A stretch of 64,000 bases of DNA from Struthidea cinerea (GCA_013397865.1 VZTI01001126.1:124001-188000), one strand, 5' to 3'; positions 55,901-64,000 are shown, counted from the stretch's first letter. Numbers and translations: made by a program. The notes: generated by a model from the letters alone, not told the origin.

Positions 55901-58900
55901 GAGGGCCTGAACTGAATATCAAGAAATACAGAAAAGAACAGGCCAGAGTTGCTACCTGGTTTTTTTGCCTCTTTCCTTGTTGCCTGAAACATTCAACATC
56001 AACTACTGGAATCGTAAAAATTTATTTGCAGGTTAATTTAGATGATAAGAGGGTGTCTTCATTTCTGTATTTGTTATGGAGAAAGGTGATTAAAATTGTC
56101 TGCTTTTTCCTGGGAGCAGACTAAGTTCCAGTTGCATTAAAACTGGCACCCCTAGAGCAAACATAGCTAAGATTATCCTTCTAACCACTGGATGTCATCA
56201 CTGTGCCACAAAATTGCAGTTTAAGAGGCACCTACCTGAGTACAGGACATGGTAATATAAATTTTTTTTCAGGATTTAACATAAAAGCATAAATTCTAAA
56301 ATATTTTTAAGCTACTAGTATCTCTGCTTTATGAAGGCTAGCATTGACACAAGCTATACAGAGTTTTCCTGTCGATGTGTTTCATTATCCCACCCTTATG
56401 AATTACAACTTAAGTGTTCTCCTGTGGAATTAAGATATCCCATACTCAGCATTTCTAAATTCTAAGAATATTAATAGTTTCAGTGATTGTCTTCCATTTA
56501 AGTTGTCACTTGAAACTACAGGTGTGTAAGAAATAGACTGACATATTGAGCTGAAAATCTGTTACATTTTTTAGAGTAAAAAGTTAGAAATACTAGGCCA
56601 TCTGCCTTAAATCATATTTTTCTGTCAGACTATGTAGTATATGTAGTTCTGTTGGATATAATTGCCTTCATCAGCCAGCACTGATATTTTTTATGTCAAA
56701 GTAGCTTGGAAAATAAACCCAGAAGGTTCCCCAGCCCCTTCTTATCTCTTACATCTTGTTTAATGGCTTCTGTAGAATAGATTTCTTTGAACTTTTAAAA
56801 AAATAATTAATGTAGAAATTAGAGCTGTTCAAATAACTGATTATTTGCTTCAGTAACAACACATGCAGGAGGGAGGATCCTGTTAGCCTCTGCCTTTTTC
56901 AGGATAAATTATATTTTATTTCCTATTCATGCTTTAGTTTTCCATTAAAAAAAATAAGGAAATGTGAAGAATTTCAGGTGGCAACTGGTACTGTTTTGTG
57001 CTGTGTGTTACTGGAACTGGAAATGGAGGTGTAAGAGTTAACGAAAGTGTTGGTTTCAGATTTTCACTCTGACTCAGAGCAGAGACTTGAAACCACCCTT
57101 CTCACTTCTCAGGAAGATTCCTCCTTGCAGTGGTGTTGGCATGATGAGATGAACTTCTCTGCATCTCTGAAGTTCTCTGCTTCTCAGAATTATTGATATA
57201 GTCTGTGAGACATGCAGTCAGACTTTGAATCTTACCCTAAAGAATGCTGAGTGAAATTCACACCTTGGGTGGGACAGGAGGAATCTAGATTGCTGAATTC
57301 CTTTCTAAAGACGCCAACACAAAAGATATACATTATTAATTTCTGAAAAGTTGAAAGTAACTATTCTGGTGTTTTCAAAATTGTTACGTTTTCATTTGAG
57401 CCAAACGTAGGAATTTTTATAAATAGATGATTCCCTCAAAATAGGTAAAATCACCATAGTAACCATCACTGGCACCGCTGCAATCTTTTACTTAATTGCT
57501 GAGCTGCTCCCATTTTGACTCACTGTTAACTTTTGTATTAGTGACACATGATGAACAGTCCAAATTGATCTGTCATCAAATGTTTAGGCTATCAGTTAAT
57601 GCTACTAATTTTCAATGTGTGAAACAAGAAAATATATTTTGGCATTGCATTTTGGAAATATTGTTGTTATTGTTGCTACTAGCATTATTCCCCCAAATCA
57701 TTCATCTCAGGTTTCGTAATACTGAGTGTGTTTTGTGAAAGAAGTGTATTCTACTTCACAGTACAGAAATGCGTTATGTAATAAATTGTTTACATTTACG
57801 TTGGTCTTTCCAGTTAAGGGGGTCAGATTCTCATTGTGCCAAGTATTCATAATTATTCTGGGAATCTGTGGGACAGCAAAATTAAATTAGGAGATCAGAA
57901 GTAGCCCAGGAAGACATTGAGGGAATGTCAAATTTGTATCACAGCTTGGATGACATGGGAGGTTTGCAGTAGCTCTACTGACTAGACAGAAAAATAATTT
58001 GAGTACGGATGAGGGACGGTGGCGGGCAGGTAGAAAGGAAAATGGAAAATATGTTTCTTTCTCCTTCAGGACCTCACTCTGGAATGAAAAAATTAATGAT
58101 CATTAGGAAGAGGGCAGTTGTGTCATCATCTAGTGCTTACACTGTTGCTTACACTGTTGCCTGTTTTTTTCGCAGGCATTGCATTTATATTTTAAGTCCA
58201 AATCAGCTGCCTTTCCAGTGCAGAATATCTCAATTCTCATCTTCCTCTGAAAACAAGACTCTTAATTTGACAAACAACTCTTGTTTGTATATAAATGAAA
58301 ATCCTCCGTCTTTCCGTAGCTGCAGACAGCTATAGAAACAACCCCTATTGTCTGTGAATTGCAGACAGTCATGAGTTACTCATTTTATTTATGATTAAAA
58401 AGCTCATCCTTATGACAATAACAAGTCTCTTCACAGGAATTACAAGAACATTTACCTTTGTTGATCAGAACCAGATAGCAAGTTGTAACATGTTCACTAA
58501 TTAGGTGCACCAAATTAGGACCACATTTTATAAACCACTCTTCATCAATTGATTGAACCCTACATATCTAGCCATTGCCTATCTGTATAATGAATTCTTA
58601 TTTTACTGTTTCTGCATTACAGATTTCTCATTGCATTTGTCTGTAGGTAAAATGAAATTCTACAGCTACAATATGTAATTAGTAAGGAAATCTCATAACT
58701 ACTTGTACTGGTTCACACCCAGTTAAAAGTGTATAAGTGTTTATCCAAGATAGTGTCATAGTTTCCATATTCCCAGTCACTGCTGTGACTACTCCTTGTA
58801 AAATGTGGTATTCCTAATGTACAGCATCAGGTTTCCTGTAGTTGTCTATGTGTGATTGAAGAATAGTGCAAGTTTTGTTGCAATCAACTGTTGCTGACCT

Positions 58901-61900
58901 AAGTGTGAAAATTCTAAAGCATTTAATCTTTTTTTTAGACCCATCAGATATTGAAGGAAATATGGAATCTGCTACAGTGATCGATTTAATTCCATGGATG
59001 GAATATGAATTCCGGATAATAGCAACAAACACTCTGGGGACAGGAGAACCTAGTATGCCATCACAGAAGATTAGAACTGAAGGCGCTCGTACGTAAACAG
59101 AAATGTCAAGTTTTTTTAATGTGTTTCTTAATTTTTACATTTTTAATCACCAATTTGGTACATTTAGGTTTTATTTTTAAAAAAGCATTTTGTAAGATCC
59201 AAGTGCAGAGAATATATTTTCAGCCACCCCCTACTACAGGTTATGGTAAGCAAGTACCAAACTATCGAGATGTGATAGCATCAAAGCAGACAGAAAAGAA
59301 ATGGTCGTGATAATGGAATATTTGTCTGCTTTGCTGAAACAGAATCATACTGTATCTTTCAGAGATCCCCCACTGTATCTGTCAGTTGGGTTGTGTGTGT
59401 ATGAGTGCACGCACGTTTGGGACCGTGGTTCGGGACTTAGGAACAAACATGCATGTATTTAACAAGGAAAATGTCCATTTGCCATTTGTTTGTATTCTAA
59501 CTAAAGAATACATGACAAGATGTGTGTTCTACTGGATAATGCCATTTTTCTGTGATTGAAGGTTTGGTCTGGTGTCTTCTTACTTCACATCACATACGGG
59601 ACATTATCCAACACAACGTACTCTCTTGTCAGTCTGGTTGCTCAGAGTTAATAGCTCAGAGCATTTTTAAGGATATTCTTTAGGCTCAGGCACATCCTTT
59701 TTAAAACGAATTCTCCAATATGAGGAATTAGATGTTGCTGTTCCAGATAATACATTCTGGTTTGACTGTACAGAGGAGATAAAAGCAGTGTTCTAGGGGG
59801 TAATGTATCACTGCACAAAGTCTGTATCCAGCAAGGCCTGTGTACCCCATAGTAGCACTCACTCTCAATCTACATTTCTTTACAATTGTTTCCCACAGCT
59901 TGAGATTTGAAACTAAAAATGAAAAACCAAAGCATAAAAACTAACTTTTGCAATTACACCTGCTAGGTCATAACTTTGATTAGTTAGTATTTTCAAAATA
60001 AAATGTATTTGCATTGTAAATTTCAAAACATTCATTAAAGACAAATTTGGTCCATTAAAACTTTGTTGCTTGGGGAGAAAGAAAAGAAATTGGTTAAATT
60101 ATTTTGGATAGGGAAGGAAAAGCCACAGAACTTTAATACTAAAGTAAAAGATAATCACTGCCTAGAAAATTGACTACTTACATCGCATGTTTTATGACTC
60201 AAGAGCTGCATTTGAAGGCCCAAGAATCTACAGAAGAAATCTACACATGCTACTTTGAATGCCTGGTGCACGATAGACACTTTTAAAATGTTAGAAAAGA
60301 CACAGATAATGAGAAACAATGCTAACAGGTGGAATAGGGGTAGTGTCCTGCAGTTTGCAGTGTGCCAGATTCATGGCATTTCTTGTAGCCTCCCCAAAAA
60401 TGTCATGCTTTTCAGTTTTGCAGCAGAATGTACGTCTTTTGCAGGAATTGGTCTATTTAGTCTGTTGTCTGATTCCCCAGGCACAACACCATGCTCTGGC
60501 AGACTGTGAGACAATTTTTGGCAAACCATGCAAAATGGTAACGTAGTCTTCTTAGGCATCAGTCAGCACTTCTTCCCATGCCAAAATAGGGTATGAATAA
60601 TTTACAGTTTACAGATTAACTTCTGCGCCCGAGTGCATTTTCTGCCAGGAGCTGGAATTTGTTATAAGCAACAGTAGGATTTGGGTTGCACTGTCAGTGT
60701 CAAGGGCATACAGAAGCAGTATGCACAACTGCATGTGCATTTTCATGTAATTCTAAAAAAGGTGAATAGCAAACAACAAGCCATGTCCACATATTGTAGT
60801 TATTATTGCTAACATTTATTCTGTGTTAAATAGCAACAAACAGTGCTGTGTCTTTGTTGTACTATGTGGGTGACAAATAATGTCTGTTACACTTAAAAGT
60901 TGTCAGTGTCTTTATCAATTTTGAAGTCTCTCTTCTGGTAGATAACTAATTTGAATAACTTATTAGCATGCTAAGACTGTGTGCAATGTTTTTTATTTTT
61001 AATGAAACAGCTTGCTTCATCAATAACATTTCACGGTGATTTCTTGAAATTCAATGGATCAAGGTCTGATTTTATGTATTTTAGCTTCTGGGTGCATTAG
61101 AGTAATTGTGTAAGTATAGTTGTCTAAATTAGTCACTTGGTCTTAACAGACAGAGAAACCTGGGTTTAATGCTTGGGAGAATGAGGAAGATTCTTTTGAA
61201 AAGAGTGACTTGTTAGACTTTAAAACAGTCGGGTTTTTCTATTCTTTGGCAGCCGGTCTATCTTCTTTGACTCCTTAGGCATTCTAGCAGTCCTCTGCTT
61301 CTAACTTAGCTCTAAAGCTATATACTTAGATAGTGTGACTACGAGGTCAATTAACAAACCCCAGCTTTCTCTCAAATTGCCATATGCATGTTTAGTCTTG
61401 ATCTCCACTAATTTGTTTTCAGAAAGGCCAGAAATAAATAATGCAAACCATGTACTGAGTGCTGATTTCAATTTCAAATTTATTTTTACTTATTTTTATC
61501 CTGTCTGAAACATTGGTTCTGCTCTGATTTGTTTCTCCTCAGCTGACCCTCAGAGAAGGCCTCAGCAAACATCTTACTTACATAGTGCAAGAGCACTATG
61601 ACTTTCACTGATTAGTGGAGAAAATGCCTGATCGTACCAGAATTTATTTACGCAAAGAACACAATTTAGATAGGGCATGTAGCTAATGCATGCACATCTG
61701 AGGCATTGTTAATGCCCTGTAGGGAGTCTATCATGTCCTAAGTTTTCAGTGGTACTTTCTGTGTTCTCAGCATTGAGTGACGGTGAATAAATATACAAAC
61801 ACCACAGAGGATAGCAATAGAATCATCGCACTCAGTGCAGAGAGGCTGAGAGAAATGACAATATAGGAATGATTTATAATGGAGTCCTTGAAAGTATCTT

Positions 61901-62583
61901 GCTTTACCACCCAGCTGTGCACCAATGATAGATCAACAGACCATATTTCAGTACACAGGATATCAGTGTAAAATACAATTAGTAAATTATAAAGTGCAAT
62001 GCTGGTTTTGCTTAGGTACATCTACCCATCCTGAACATGATAATCAAGAAGACATGTGCCACTAGTCTGGAATACAATTAGTCTGCCAGTGCTTCAAAGA
62101 TAGACCCATGAGTTTAACATTACACGTAGCAAGTAAATCCACTGAAGTAGGCGGAACCGATCACAGTGTGTTAAGGTAATTACACATGCAAGTCCACGGT
62201 GCTTGAGCCCTTGGCATACCAACATCTGAGAAAGCACAAGAACAATACACAGTGTGCTTCTCTTAAGACTTACGAGAAATTTTCCATTCCTGAATATTCA
62301 ATTAAATATTTGTAGATAATACGGGGAGAAAGAGGAATGATTGCTAGCTATGGTTACAGCTGGCATGTTTCCTGAAGCAGTAGCTATACATTAGTCTTGG
62401 CAGATTGCACACCATCATTATTTTAATAGTGTGTGCCACGTGTGCTCATTGGCCTTGCAGCTGTTTGCTGCATACTTTGTAGTAATTTTTCTTGTCTCTT
62501 CTGTTTCACTAGCTCCTAATGTGGCTCCTTCTGATGTTGGAGGAGGGGGTGGAAGCAATCGAGAGCTGACAATAACATGGATG
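10880..62583 (+). CDS. CNTN1: contactin-1, 5' two-thirds of the coding region (16 exons; gene runs off the window)
   Basis: Contactin-1 (F3/F11) is a GPI-anchored Ig-superfamily adhesion protein of neurons and glia. Known partners of the family include CASPR, neurofascin-155, NrCAM and tenascin-R, with roles in axon growth and paranodal junctions. The joined exons give 2160 nt in one frame: signal peptide (residues 1-25), Ig1 (about 37-124), Ig2 (129-222), Ig3 (232-319), Ig4 (323-401), Ig5 (404-493), Ig6 (496-593), a Pro/Gly-rich linker, FN3-1 (about 598-696) and the start of FN3-2. Each Ig has both disulfide cysteines (58/107, 151/204, 255/302, 344/383, 428/476, 518/575). N-glycosylation sequons fall at N201, N250, N330, N449, N465, N486, N513 and N583. 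Full-length contactin-1 is roughly 1010-1020 residues, so about 300 C-terminal residues lie outside. Other contactins are less likely: the GPPGPPGG and five-glycine linkers and overall residue match fit contactin-1. This entry spans introns; exon entries give the real coding segments. Confidence 0.96.
12148..12182. repeat. AAAC-type microsatellite
   Basis: A run of aaac units, with one atgaac interruption, ending in a pure A tract. Simple sequence with no evident function. Confidence 0.85.
17036..18145 (-). mobile_element. probable solo LTR of an endogenous retrovirus (ERVL-like)
   Basis: An 1.1-kb block differs sharply in composition from the intron around it. It has a segment reading ggcaggactcactctgct, then an AT-rich core of degenerate repeats, then a GC-richer end. 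This order reminds me of avian ERVL LTRs. On the minus strand TATAAA motifs lie at 17872-17877 and near 17336-17341, and an ATTAAA near 17050, which fits minus orientation. No gag, pol or env remnant flanks it and no target-site duplication could be found, so identity and ends are uncertain. Confidence 0.45.
17292..17505. repeat. degenerate 50-60-bp tandem repeats rich in acttaac and aacttata
   Basis: Units begin with acttaac at 17292, 17342 and 17402. Each contains aacttata- and aatttaac-like words and a ggaac or ggaata word. A weaker fourth unit follows to about 17505. They sit inside the LTR-like element. Confidence 0.6.
24283..24412 (+). CDS. CNTN1: CNTN1 coding exon 2: mature N-terminus and first half of Ig1
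   Basis: Acceptor ttctgttttcag ends at 24282 and donor gtagca starts at 24413; 130 nt, entering in phase 1 and leaving in phase 2. It encodes residues 26-69, including GYGPVFEEQP, the typical contactin-1 lead-in to Ig1, and C58 of the Ig1 disulfide in SMNCRARA. A second AG two bases downstream would break the frame, so 24283 is the start. In mammals a short variable segment can lie between signal peptide and this region; none is seen here. Confidence 0.95.
24413..27463. other. CNTN1 intron 2 (3.05 kb)
   Basis: A phase-2 intron within Ig1. It holds a 15-base A run at 24668-24682 and a duplicated palindromic 17-mer near 26.6 kb. Open frames near 25.1-25.7 kb on both strands resemble nothing I recognise. 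Confidence 0.85.
26627..26666. repeat. duplicated palindromic 17-mer
   Basis: The word actgttttataaaacat occurs at 26627-26643 and again at 26650-26666, six bases apart. Each copy contains the 12-bp palindrome gttttataaaac. No function is evident. Confidence 0.85.
27464..27636 (+). CDS. CNTN1: CNTN1 coding exon 3: second half of Ig1
   Basis: Acceptor ttttttgatag ends at 27463 and donor gtaagc starts at 27637; 173 nt, phase 2 in, phase 1 out. It encodes residues 69-127, with the core tryptophan W70 and the F-strand motif DAGKYVC (residues 101-107) carrying the second Ig1 cysteine. Reading continues without a stop on both sides of the exon, so the limits rest on the splice signals and on frame agreement with exons 2 and 4. 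Confidence 0.95.
27637..29610. other. CNTN1 intron 3 (1.97 kb)
   Basis: A phase-1 intron at the Ig1/Ig2 boundary. Nothing recognised apart from ordinary AT-rich sequence and a somewhat GC-richer patch at about 27970-28160. Confidence 0.85.
29611..29706 (+). CDS. CNTN1: CNTN1 coding exon 4: first half of Ig2
   Basis: Acceptor ttgaaactag ends at 29610 and donor gtaatt starts at 29707; 96 nt, phase 1 on both sides, so skipping it alone would keep the frame. It encodes residues 127-159, including the DPFPPEER linker between Ig1 and Ig2 and C151 in LLCEPPYHYP. The exon is too short for a long open frame and was found by matching phase and protein family pattern. Confidence 0.95.
29707..30738. other. 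CNTN1 intron 4 (1.03 kb)
   Basis: A phase-1 intron within Ig2. No repeat or other feature recognised. Confidence 0.85.
30739..30945 (+). CDS. CNTN1: CNTN1 coding exon 5: second half of Ig2
   Basis: Acceptor ttttcctgtag ends at 30738 and donor gtaagt starts at 30946; 207 nt, phase 1 on both sides. It encodes residues 159-228: W165, the nearly invariant contactin segment NEFPVF, RRFVSQTNGNLYIANVEASD and the DKGNYSC motif with C204. The open frame continues 278 nt past the donor to a stop at 31221-31223 (see findings), but the donor is a consensus site and the next exon joins perfectly in phase. Confidence 0.96.
30946..32201. other. CNTN1 intron 5 (1.26 kb), first 278 nt open in frame
   Basis: A phase-1 intron at the Ig2/Ig3 boundary. 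The frame of exon 5 stays open from the donor to a TAA at 31221-31223. No repeats seen. Confidence 0.85.
32202..32298 (+). CDS. CNTN1: CNTN1 coding exon 6: first half of Ig3
   Basis: Acceptor tttcatattag ends at 32201 and donor gtaagt starts at 32299; 97 nt, phase 1 in, phase 2 out. It encodes residues 228-260: the PADIKVKFKDTY strand, the sequon NVT at 250-252 and C255 in LECFALG. It is followed by the shortest intron in the window (155 bp). Confidence 0.95.
32454..32635 (+). CDS. CNTN1: CNTN1 coding exon 7: second half of Ig3
   Basis: Acceptor gtgccttttcaag ends at 32453 and donor gtaggaag starts at 32636; 182 nt, phase 2 in, phase 1 out. It encodes residues 260-321, with W267, the contactin segment SGAVLKIFNIQYEDEG, C302 in GLYECEAEN, and KDKHQARIYVQ at the Ig3/Ig4 junction. 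The acceptor tract is short but the frame and protein match leave no doubt. Confidence 0.96.
32636..33812. other. CNTN1 intron 7 (1.18 kb)
   Basis: A phase-1 intron at the Ig3/Ig4 boundary. Nothing recognised in it. Confidence 0.85.
33813..33937 (+). CDS. CNTN1: CNTN1 coding exon 8: first half of Ig4
   Basis: Acceptor tttattctgcag ends at 33812 and donor gtgagt starts at 33938; 125 nt, phase 1 in, phase 0 out. It encodes residues 321-362: PEWVEHINDT with the sequon at N330, C344 in LYWPCVATGKP and W356 in IRWLKNG. In contactins Ig1-Ig4 fold into a horseshoe that carries most cis and trans binding surfaces. Confidence 0.96.
34532..34725 (-). mobile_element. CR1 LINE 3'-end fragment
   Basis: The + strand reads agaatcatggagacacagaa, then ttggaaggtgccttaaagat, ccatgggcaggg, ccaggttgcccagaactcc and atccagcctgcccttgaac, the reverse complement of the CR1 3' end. 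It is older or of another subfamily than the copies at 9659 and 46370, since the wording differs. Antisense to CNTN1. Confidence 0.85.
35891..35928. repeat. all-purine (A/G) tract
   Basis: Thirty-eight consecutive purines, mostly aaaagg and gaaag words. It lies about 75 bp upstream of the exon 9 acceptor but is on the opposite base class to a polypyrimidine tract. Confidence 0.8.
36004..36121 (+). CDS. CNTN1: CNTN1 coding exon 9: second half of Ig4
   Basis: Acceptor ttctgtgttttag ends at 36003 and donor gtcagt starts at 36122; 118 nt, phase 0 in, phase 1 out. It encodes residues 363-402: FRKGELRMQSLTFDDAGMYQC with C383 in the F strand, then a YANAELKIV G-strand. The join with exon 8 gives an uninterrupted Ig4. 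Confidence 0.95.
36122..37736. other. CNTN1 intron 9 (1.62 kb)
   Basis: A phase-1 intron at the Ig4/Ig5 boundary. Nothing recognised. Confidence 0.85.
37737..37887 (+). CDS. CNTN1: CNTN1 coding exon 10: first half of Ig5
   Basis: Acceptor tttttgctttcag ends at 37736; the donor is gttagt at 37888; 151 nt, phase 1 in, phase 2 out. It encodes residues 402-452: PPTFELNPMKKKILAAKGGR, C428 in VIECKPKAAPKPKF, W440 and the sequon NGS at 449-451. The open frame runs 37 nt past the donor to a stop, but the CG|C arginine join to exon 11 restores the family sequence. Confidence 0.95.
37888..38361. other. CNTN1 intron 10 (474 bp)
   Basis: A phase-2 intron within Ig5. Nothing recognised. Confidence 0.85.
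38362..38489 (+). CDS. CNTN1: CNTN1 coding exon 11: second half of Ig5
   Basis: Acceptor actttccatag ends at 38361 and donor gtaagc starts at 38490; 128 nt, phase 2 in, phase 1 out. It encodes residues 452-495: IRIWDDGSLEIINVT (sequon N465), C476 in DEGRYTCFAENNRGKANST (sequon N486) and the VLEMTE strand leading into Ig6. Confidence 0.95.
38490..41090. other. CNTN1 intron 11 (2.60 kb)
   Basis: A phase-1 intron at the Ig5/Ig6 boundary. It includes a G/T-rich tract at 38880-38960 and an unassigned minus-strand open frame at 39671-39994. Confidence 0.85.
38880..38960. repeat. G/T-rich low-complexity tract
   Basis: About 80 bases almost entirely of G and T, with ggtgggggg and repeated ggtggt words. 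The minus strand would read as a His/Pro-rich peptide, a by-product of the composition. Confidence 0.8.
41091..41266 (+). CDS. CNTN1: CNTN1 coding exon 12: first half of Ig6
   Basis: Acceptor ccattaacttcacag ends at 41090 and donor gtaaga starts at 41267; 176 nt, phase 1 in, phase 0 out. It encodes residues 495-553: PTRITLAPLNVDVTVGENAT (sequon N513), C518, W532 in FIWSLNGFVIDFEKE and HYERNVM. It is separated from the other half of Ig6 by an 11-kb intron. Confidence 0.96.
46370..47505 (-). mobile_element. 5'-truncated CR1 LINE with RT C-terminal region and intact 3' end
   Basis: On the minus strand a 125-codon frame (46939-47316) carries GVLQGSVLGPVLFNIFIDDL and the catalytic FADDT box, followed by LDRLDRWA, CR1 reverse transcriptase motifs. 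The 3' terminus at 46370 has the CR1-type end (tagaatcatagactag on the + strand). The copy is about a quarter of a full element and is truncated near 47505. It is the best preserved mobile element here and is antisense to CNTN1. Confidence 0.92.
48857..49031. repeat. imperfect tandem duplication split by an N
   Basis: Copy 1 (48857-48950) and copy 2 (48952-49031) both run from tacttaattgcacagggg to aacagtgactatcagaaat. They differ by two substitutions and by about a dozen bases (aggtgatggt region plus A-run length) missing in copy 2. The only ambiguous base of the window, N at 48951, sits exactly at the junction. Confidence 0.92.
52305..52425 (+). CDS. CNTN1: CNTN1 coding exon 13: second half of Ig6
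   Basis: Acceptor tgtttttgtgacag ends at 52304 and donor gtaagg starts at 52426; 121 nt, phase 0 in, phase 1 out. It encodes residues 554-594: IKSNGELLIKNVQLRHAGRY, C575, the sequon at N583 and SASADLVVRG. The residue before the F-strand cysteine is Met (HAGRYMC), where I remember Thr in other contactin-1 sequences. Confidence 0.95.
52426..55569. other. CNTN1 intron 13 (3.14 kb)
   Basis: A phase-1 intron at the Ig6/FN3-1 boundary. It contains the GC-richer patch at 53870-54290 and ends in a T run that serves as the exon 14 polypyrimidine tract. Confidence 0.85.
53870..54290. other. GC-rich C/T-biased patch, unclassified
   Basis: A CpG-poor, C/T-rich stretch with many ctggccctgg, cctgg and ctgcc words, open in several frames on both strands (up to 133 codons). 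No protein family is recognised. Its style resembles the patch at 1670-2100, so both could be old copies of one repeat family, but no convincing alignment can be made by eye. Confidence 0.35.
55570..55728 (+). CDS. CNTN1: CNTN1 coding exon 14: Ig6-FN3 linker and first half of FN3-1
   Basis: A long T tract and ccag end at 55569; donor gtaggag starts at 55729; 159 nt, phase 1 on both sides. It encodes residues 594-647: the linker GPPGPPGG, which forms the bend between the Ig and FN3 arms in contactins, then IRVEEIRDTAVALTWSRG with the B-strand tryptophan W616, and ISKYTIQ. Confidence 0.96.
55729..58938. other. CNTN1 intron 14 (3.21 kb)
   Basis: A phase-1 intron within FN3-1. Nothing recognised. 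Confidence 0.85.
58939..59088 (+). CDS. CNTN1: CNTN1 coding exon 15: second half of FN3-1
   Basis: Acceptor cttttttttag ends at 58938; 150 nt, phase 1 on both sides. It encodes residues 647-697: DPSDIEGNMESATVIDLIPW, the FN3 signature YEFRIIATNTLG, and GEPSMPSQ. Two overlapping donors exist (gtacgt at 59089, gtaaac at 59093). The first keeps the frame into exon 16, giving EGAPPNVAPSDV as in the family, and is chosen; the second would shift the frame. Confidence 0.92.
59089..62512. other. CNTN1 intron 15 (3.42 kb)
   Basis: A phase-1 intron at the FN3-1/FN3-2 boundary. Nothing recognised apart from the overlapping donors at its start. Confidence 0.85.
62513..62583 (+). CDS. CNTN1: CNTN1 coding exon 16: FN3-1/FN3-2 linker and first strand of FN3-2
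   Basis: Acceptor ctgtttcactag ends at 62512 and donor gtacgt starts at 62584; 71 nt, phase 1 in, phase 0 out. It encodes residues 697-720: PNVAPSDV, five glycines, then NRELTITWM, the A-B strands of FN3-2. The next family segment (PLSREYHYGNNFGY) is not found before 64000, so the following exon lies outside the window. Confidence 0.93.
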
Positions 62584-64000
62584 GTACGTATTGCACATGC
62601 AAGATGGCATGAAACCTGTACTATCTTATATCTAATCTTGCTCCTCCTGCAACCTGTGGATGGTTTGTCTCTGGGTGTTGTGAGAACAGGATTTGTATAT
62701 AATATATAGGTTTTCAGACTTCTCTCATTAAAAAATACATGAAAAGGAATGAGGAAGAGAGTACCTTAGGGGTTTATGTGTTGGACATTTCTAAAATATC
62801 ATCTAAAGCATTCTAATACAAAGAGATTGAAACACATACTGACTATGATAATGCATTGAAAAAAGCAGTCTTCATTCTGCTATTGAAACAATGGTTTTGA
62901 AAACTCAACTATGTTGTGGATATAGGGTTAGGTAGGAAAGGAAAAGAGACACCAAGGTAAGAGGAAAGCAAAACCCAGCACAAGAGAATAAGGATTTATA
63001 AACAAAGTTGTATAGGCAAAAGTAGCATGGAAGAGAGAATTGAAATCTGCTGCAGGGTATTTGGGGAAGCTAGGGAGAAGAAATAAAAAAAAAAAGATTG
63101 TTGGATTCATGTCAGAGCCTATCAGTATCCAGGAAAAACGGAGTCACAGCAGCATTGCCTCTGGCAAAGAAAGATGGTTGTGTTATGCTTGAAAAAATTA
63201 CCAAGTTTGTTTTCTATTGACCTCTCTGTTCACTGTCATAAGGCTATGAGATACATAAGGCACATTATCCTGTTTGTGTCCTTTGGGGAATAGTTGTTTC
63301 AAATGTAGCAGCTGAATTACCTCTAGGAAGAGTGCTTTTTCTTGTGGGAAGTAATGTAAAGACGTCATAATTCCAACAGCATATATTGTTGTATAGGGAT
63401 TCTCCTTGTGAATATGCAGATTTTAATCCATGTGCATATTTCCTTCTTTTTGTGCTTAGGATTGATCCTATCTCTGTGAAAGTTCTCAAGTATGACCCAG
63501 AAATAGCCAGCCATATCTTTGAGCTACCAGGTTTGGGCTTTCCTGGGTGGCTGTTGTTTTGGGGTTTGGGGTTTTTTTTGTCTTTTAATTCAGTGCAAAA
63601 TATTCATTCAGTCTTCCTAAGTATTTTAGCAGTGAAGAAAAGATTTATAAGTTTCTGAAAAAGAAGGTCCACAGTTCTGTCACAATATATTGAAAAGGTT
63701 GTATCTTAGTTCCCCTAGTAATAGGTTAGGAAGTAGATGTGTCCTAATTGGCTTAATTCTGGTCTCTTATTTTTCAAGAGCAAAAGAACACATGCAATCA
63801 ACAGGTACAGAAGACCTAGATTATTTTACTTCACAAGCTTTTCTCATAAAAACTTCTACAAACTACAGAGCTACTTCTTGCATTGCATGTAAAGACTGGT
63901 ACTCATGACATTTCCAATATAGTGGTAACTTGGCTGTGACCAAACTAAATAAAGAAAATATTACCAGGAGAATAGTGACTAATGCAAGATCAGAAGTACA
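62584..64000. other. start of CNTN1 intron 16
   Basis: A phase-0 intron within FN3-2. The exon frame stays open for 126 nt to a stop at 62707-62709. The next coding segment is not present before the window ends. Confidence 0.8.

Noticed and set aside
62584..62709. Read-through of exon 16 giving a hydrophobic tail that might act as a GPI or membrane signal
   Set aside because: The hydrophobic run is only about eight residues and is not at the C-terminus; the donor is consensus and the family continues with FN3-2.
1..64000. Prokaryotic-type features (operons, CRISPR, insertion sequences) and structural RNA genes
   Set aside because: The window is intron-exon vertebrate DNA; no such arrays or recognisable tRNA or rRNA sequences were seen.

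Overview
The window is vertebrate nuclear DNA, most likely from a bird. It is AT-rich, intron-dominated sequence with CR1 LINE fragments, a probable endogenous-retrovirus LTR and a contactin-1 coding sequence that, from memory, resembles chicken contactin-1 (F11) more than the mammalian protein. Several residues seem to differ from chicken, so another bird is likelier, but the species cannot be fixed from this sequence. A single N at 48951 suggests a draft assembly.

The window holds one recognisable gene, CNTN1, on the + strand. I trace 16 coding exons from 10880 to 62583, joined by GT-AG introns with consistent phase throughout. Together they give 2160 nt (720 codons): the signal peptide, all six Ig domains, the first fibronectin type III (FN3) domain and the first strand of the second. 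The rest of FN3-2, FN3-3, FN3-4 and the GPI-attachment signal lie beyond position 64000. Each extracellular domain is built from two exons, and every intron between domains is phase 1. The product is expected to be a GPI-anchored neural adhesion molecule.

Layout: 1-10827 is upstream or 5' intronic sequence with a perfect 139-bp tandem duplication, two small CpG-containing patches and two CR1 fragments. The signal-peptide exon is at 10828-10955. Intron 1 (13.3 kb) carries the LTR-like element. Exons 2-12 cluster in 24283-41266. Intron 12 (11 kb) holds the largest CR1 copy and a duplicated segment split by the N. Exons 13-16 lie in 52305-62583, and the last 1.4 kb is intron 16.

I see no second protein-coding gene, no structural RNA gene and no novel multi-gene system. 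The most interesting points are an open reading frame running through a possible retained intron 5, a choice of two in-frame start codons, a tandem donor at exon 15, a CpG-rich patch upstream of the coding exons, degenerate repeats inside the LTR-like element, and two local duplications that may be assembly artefacts.
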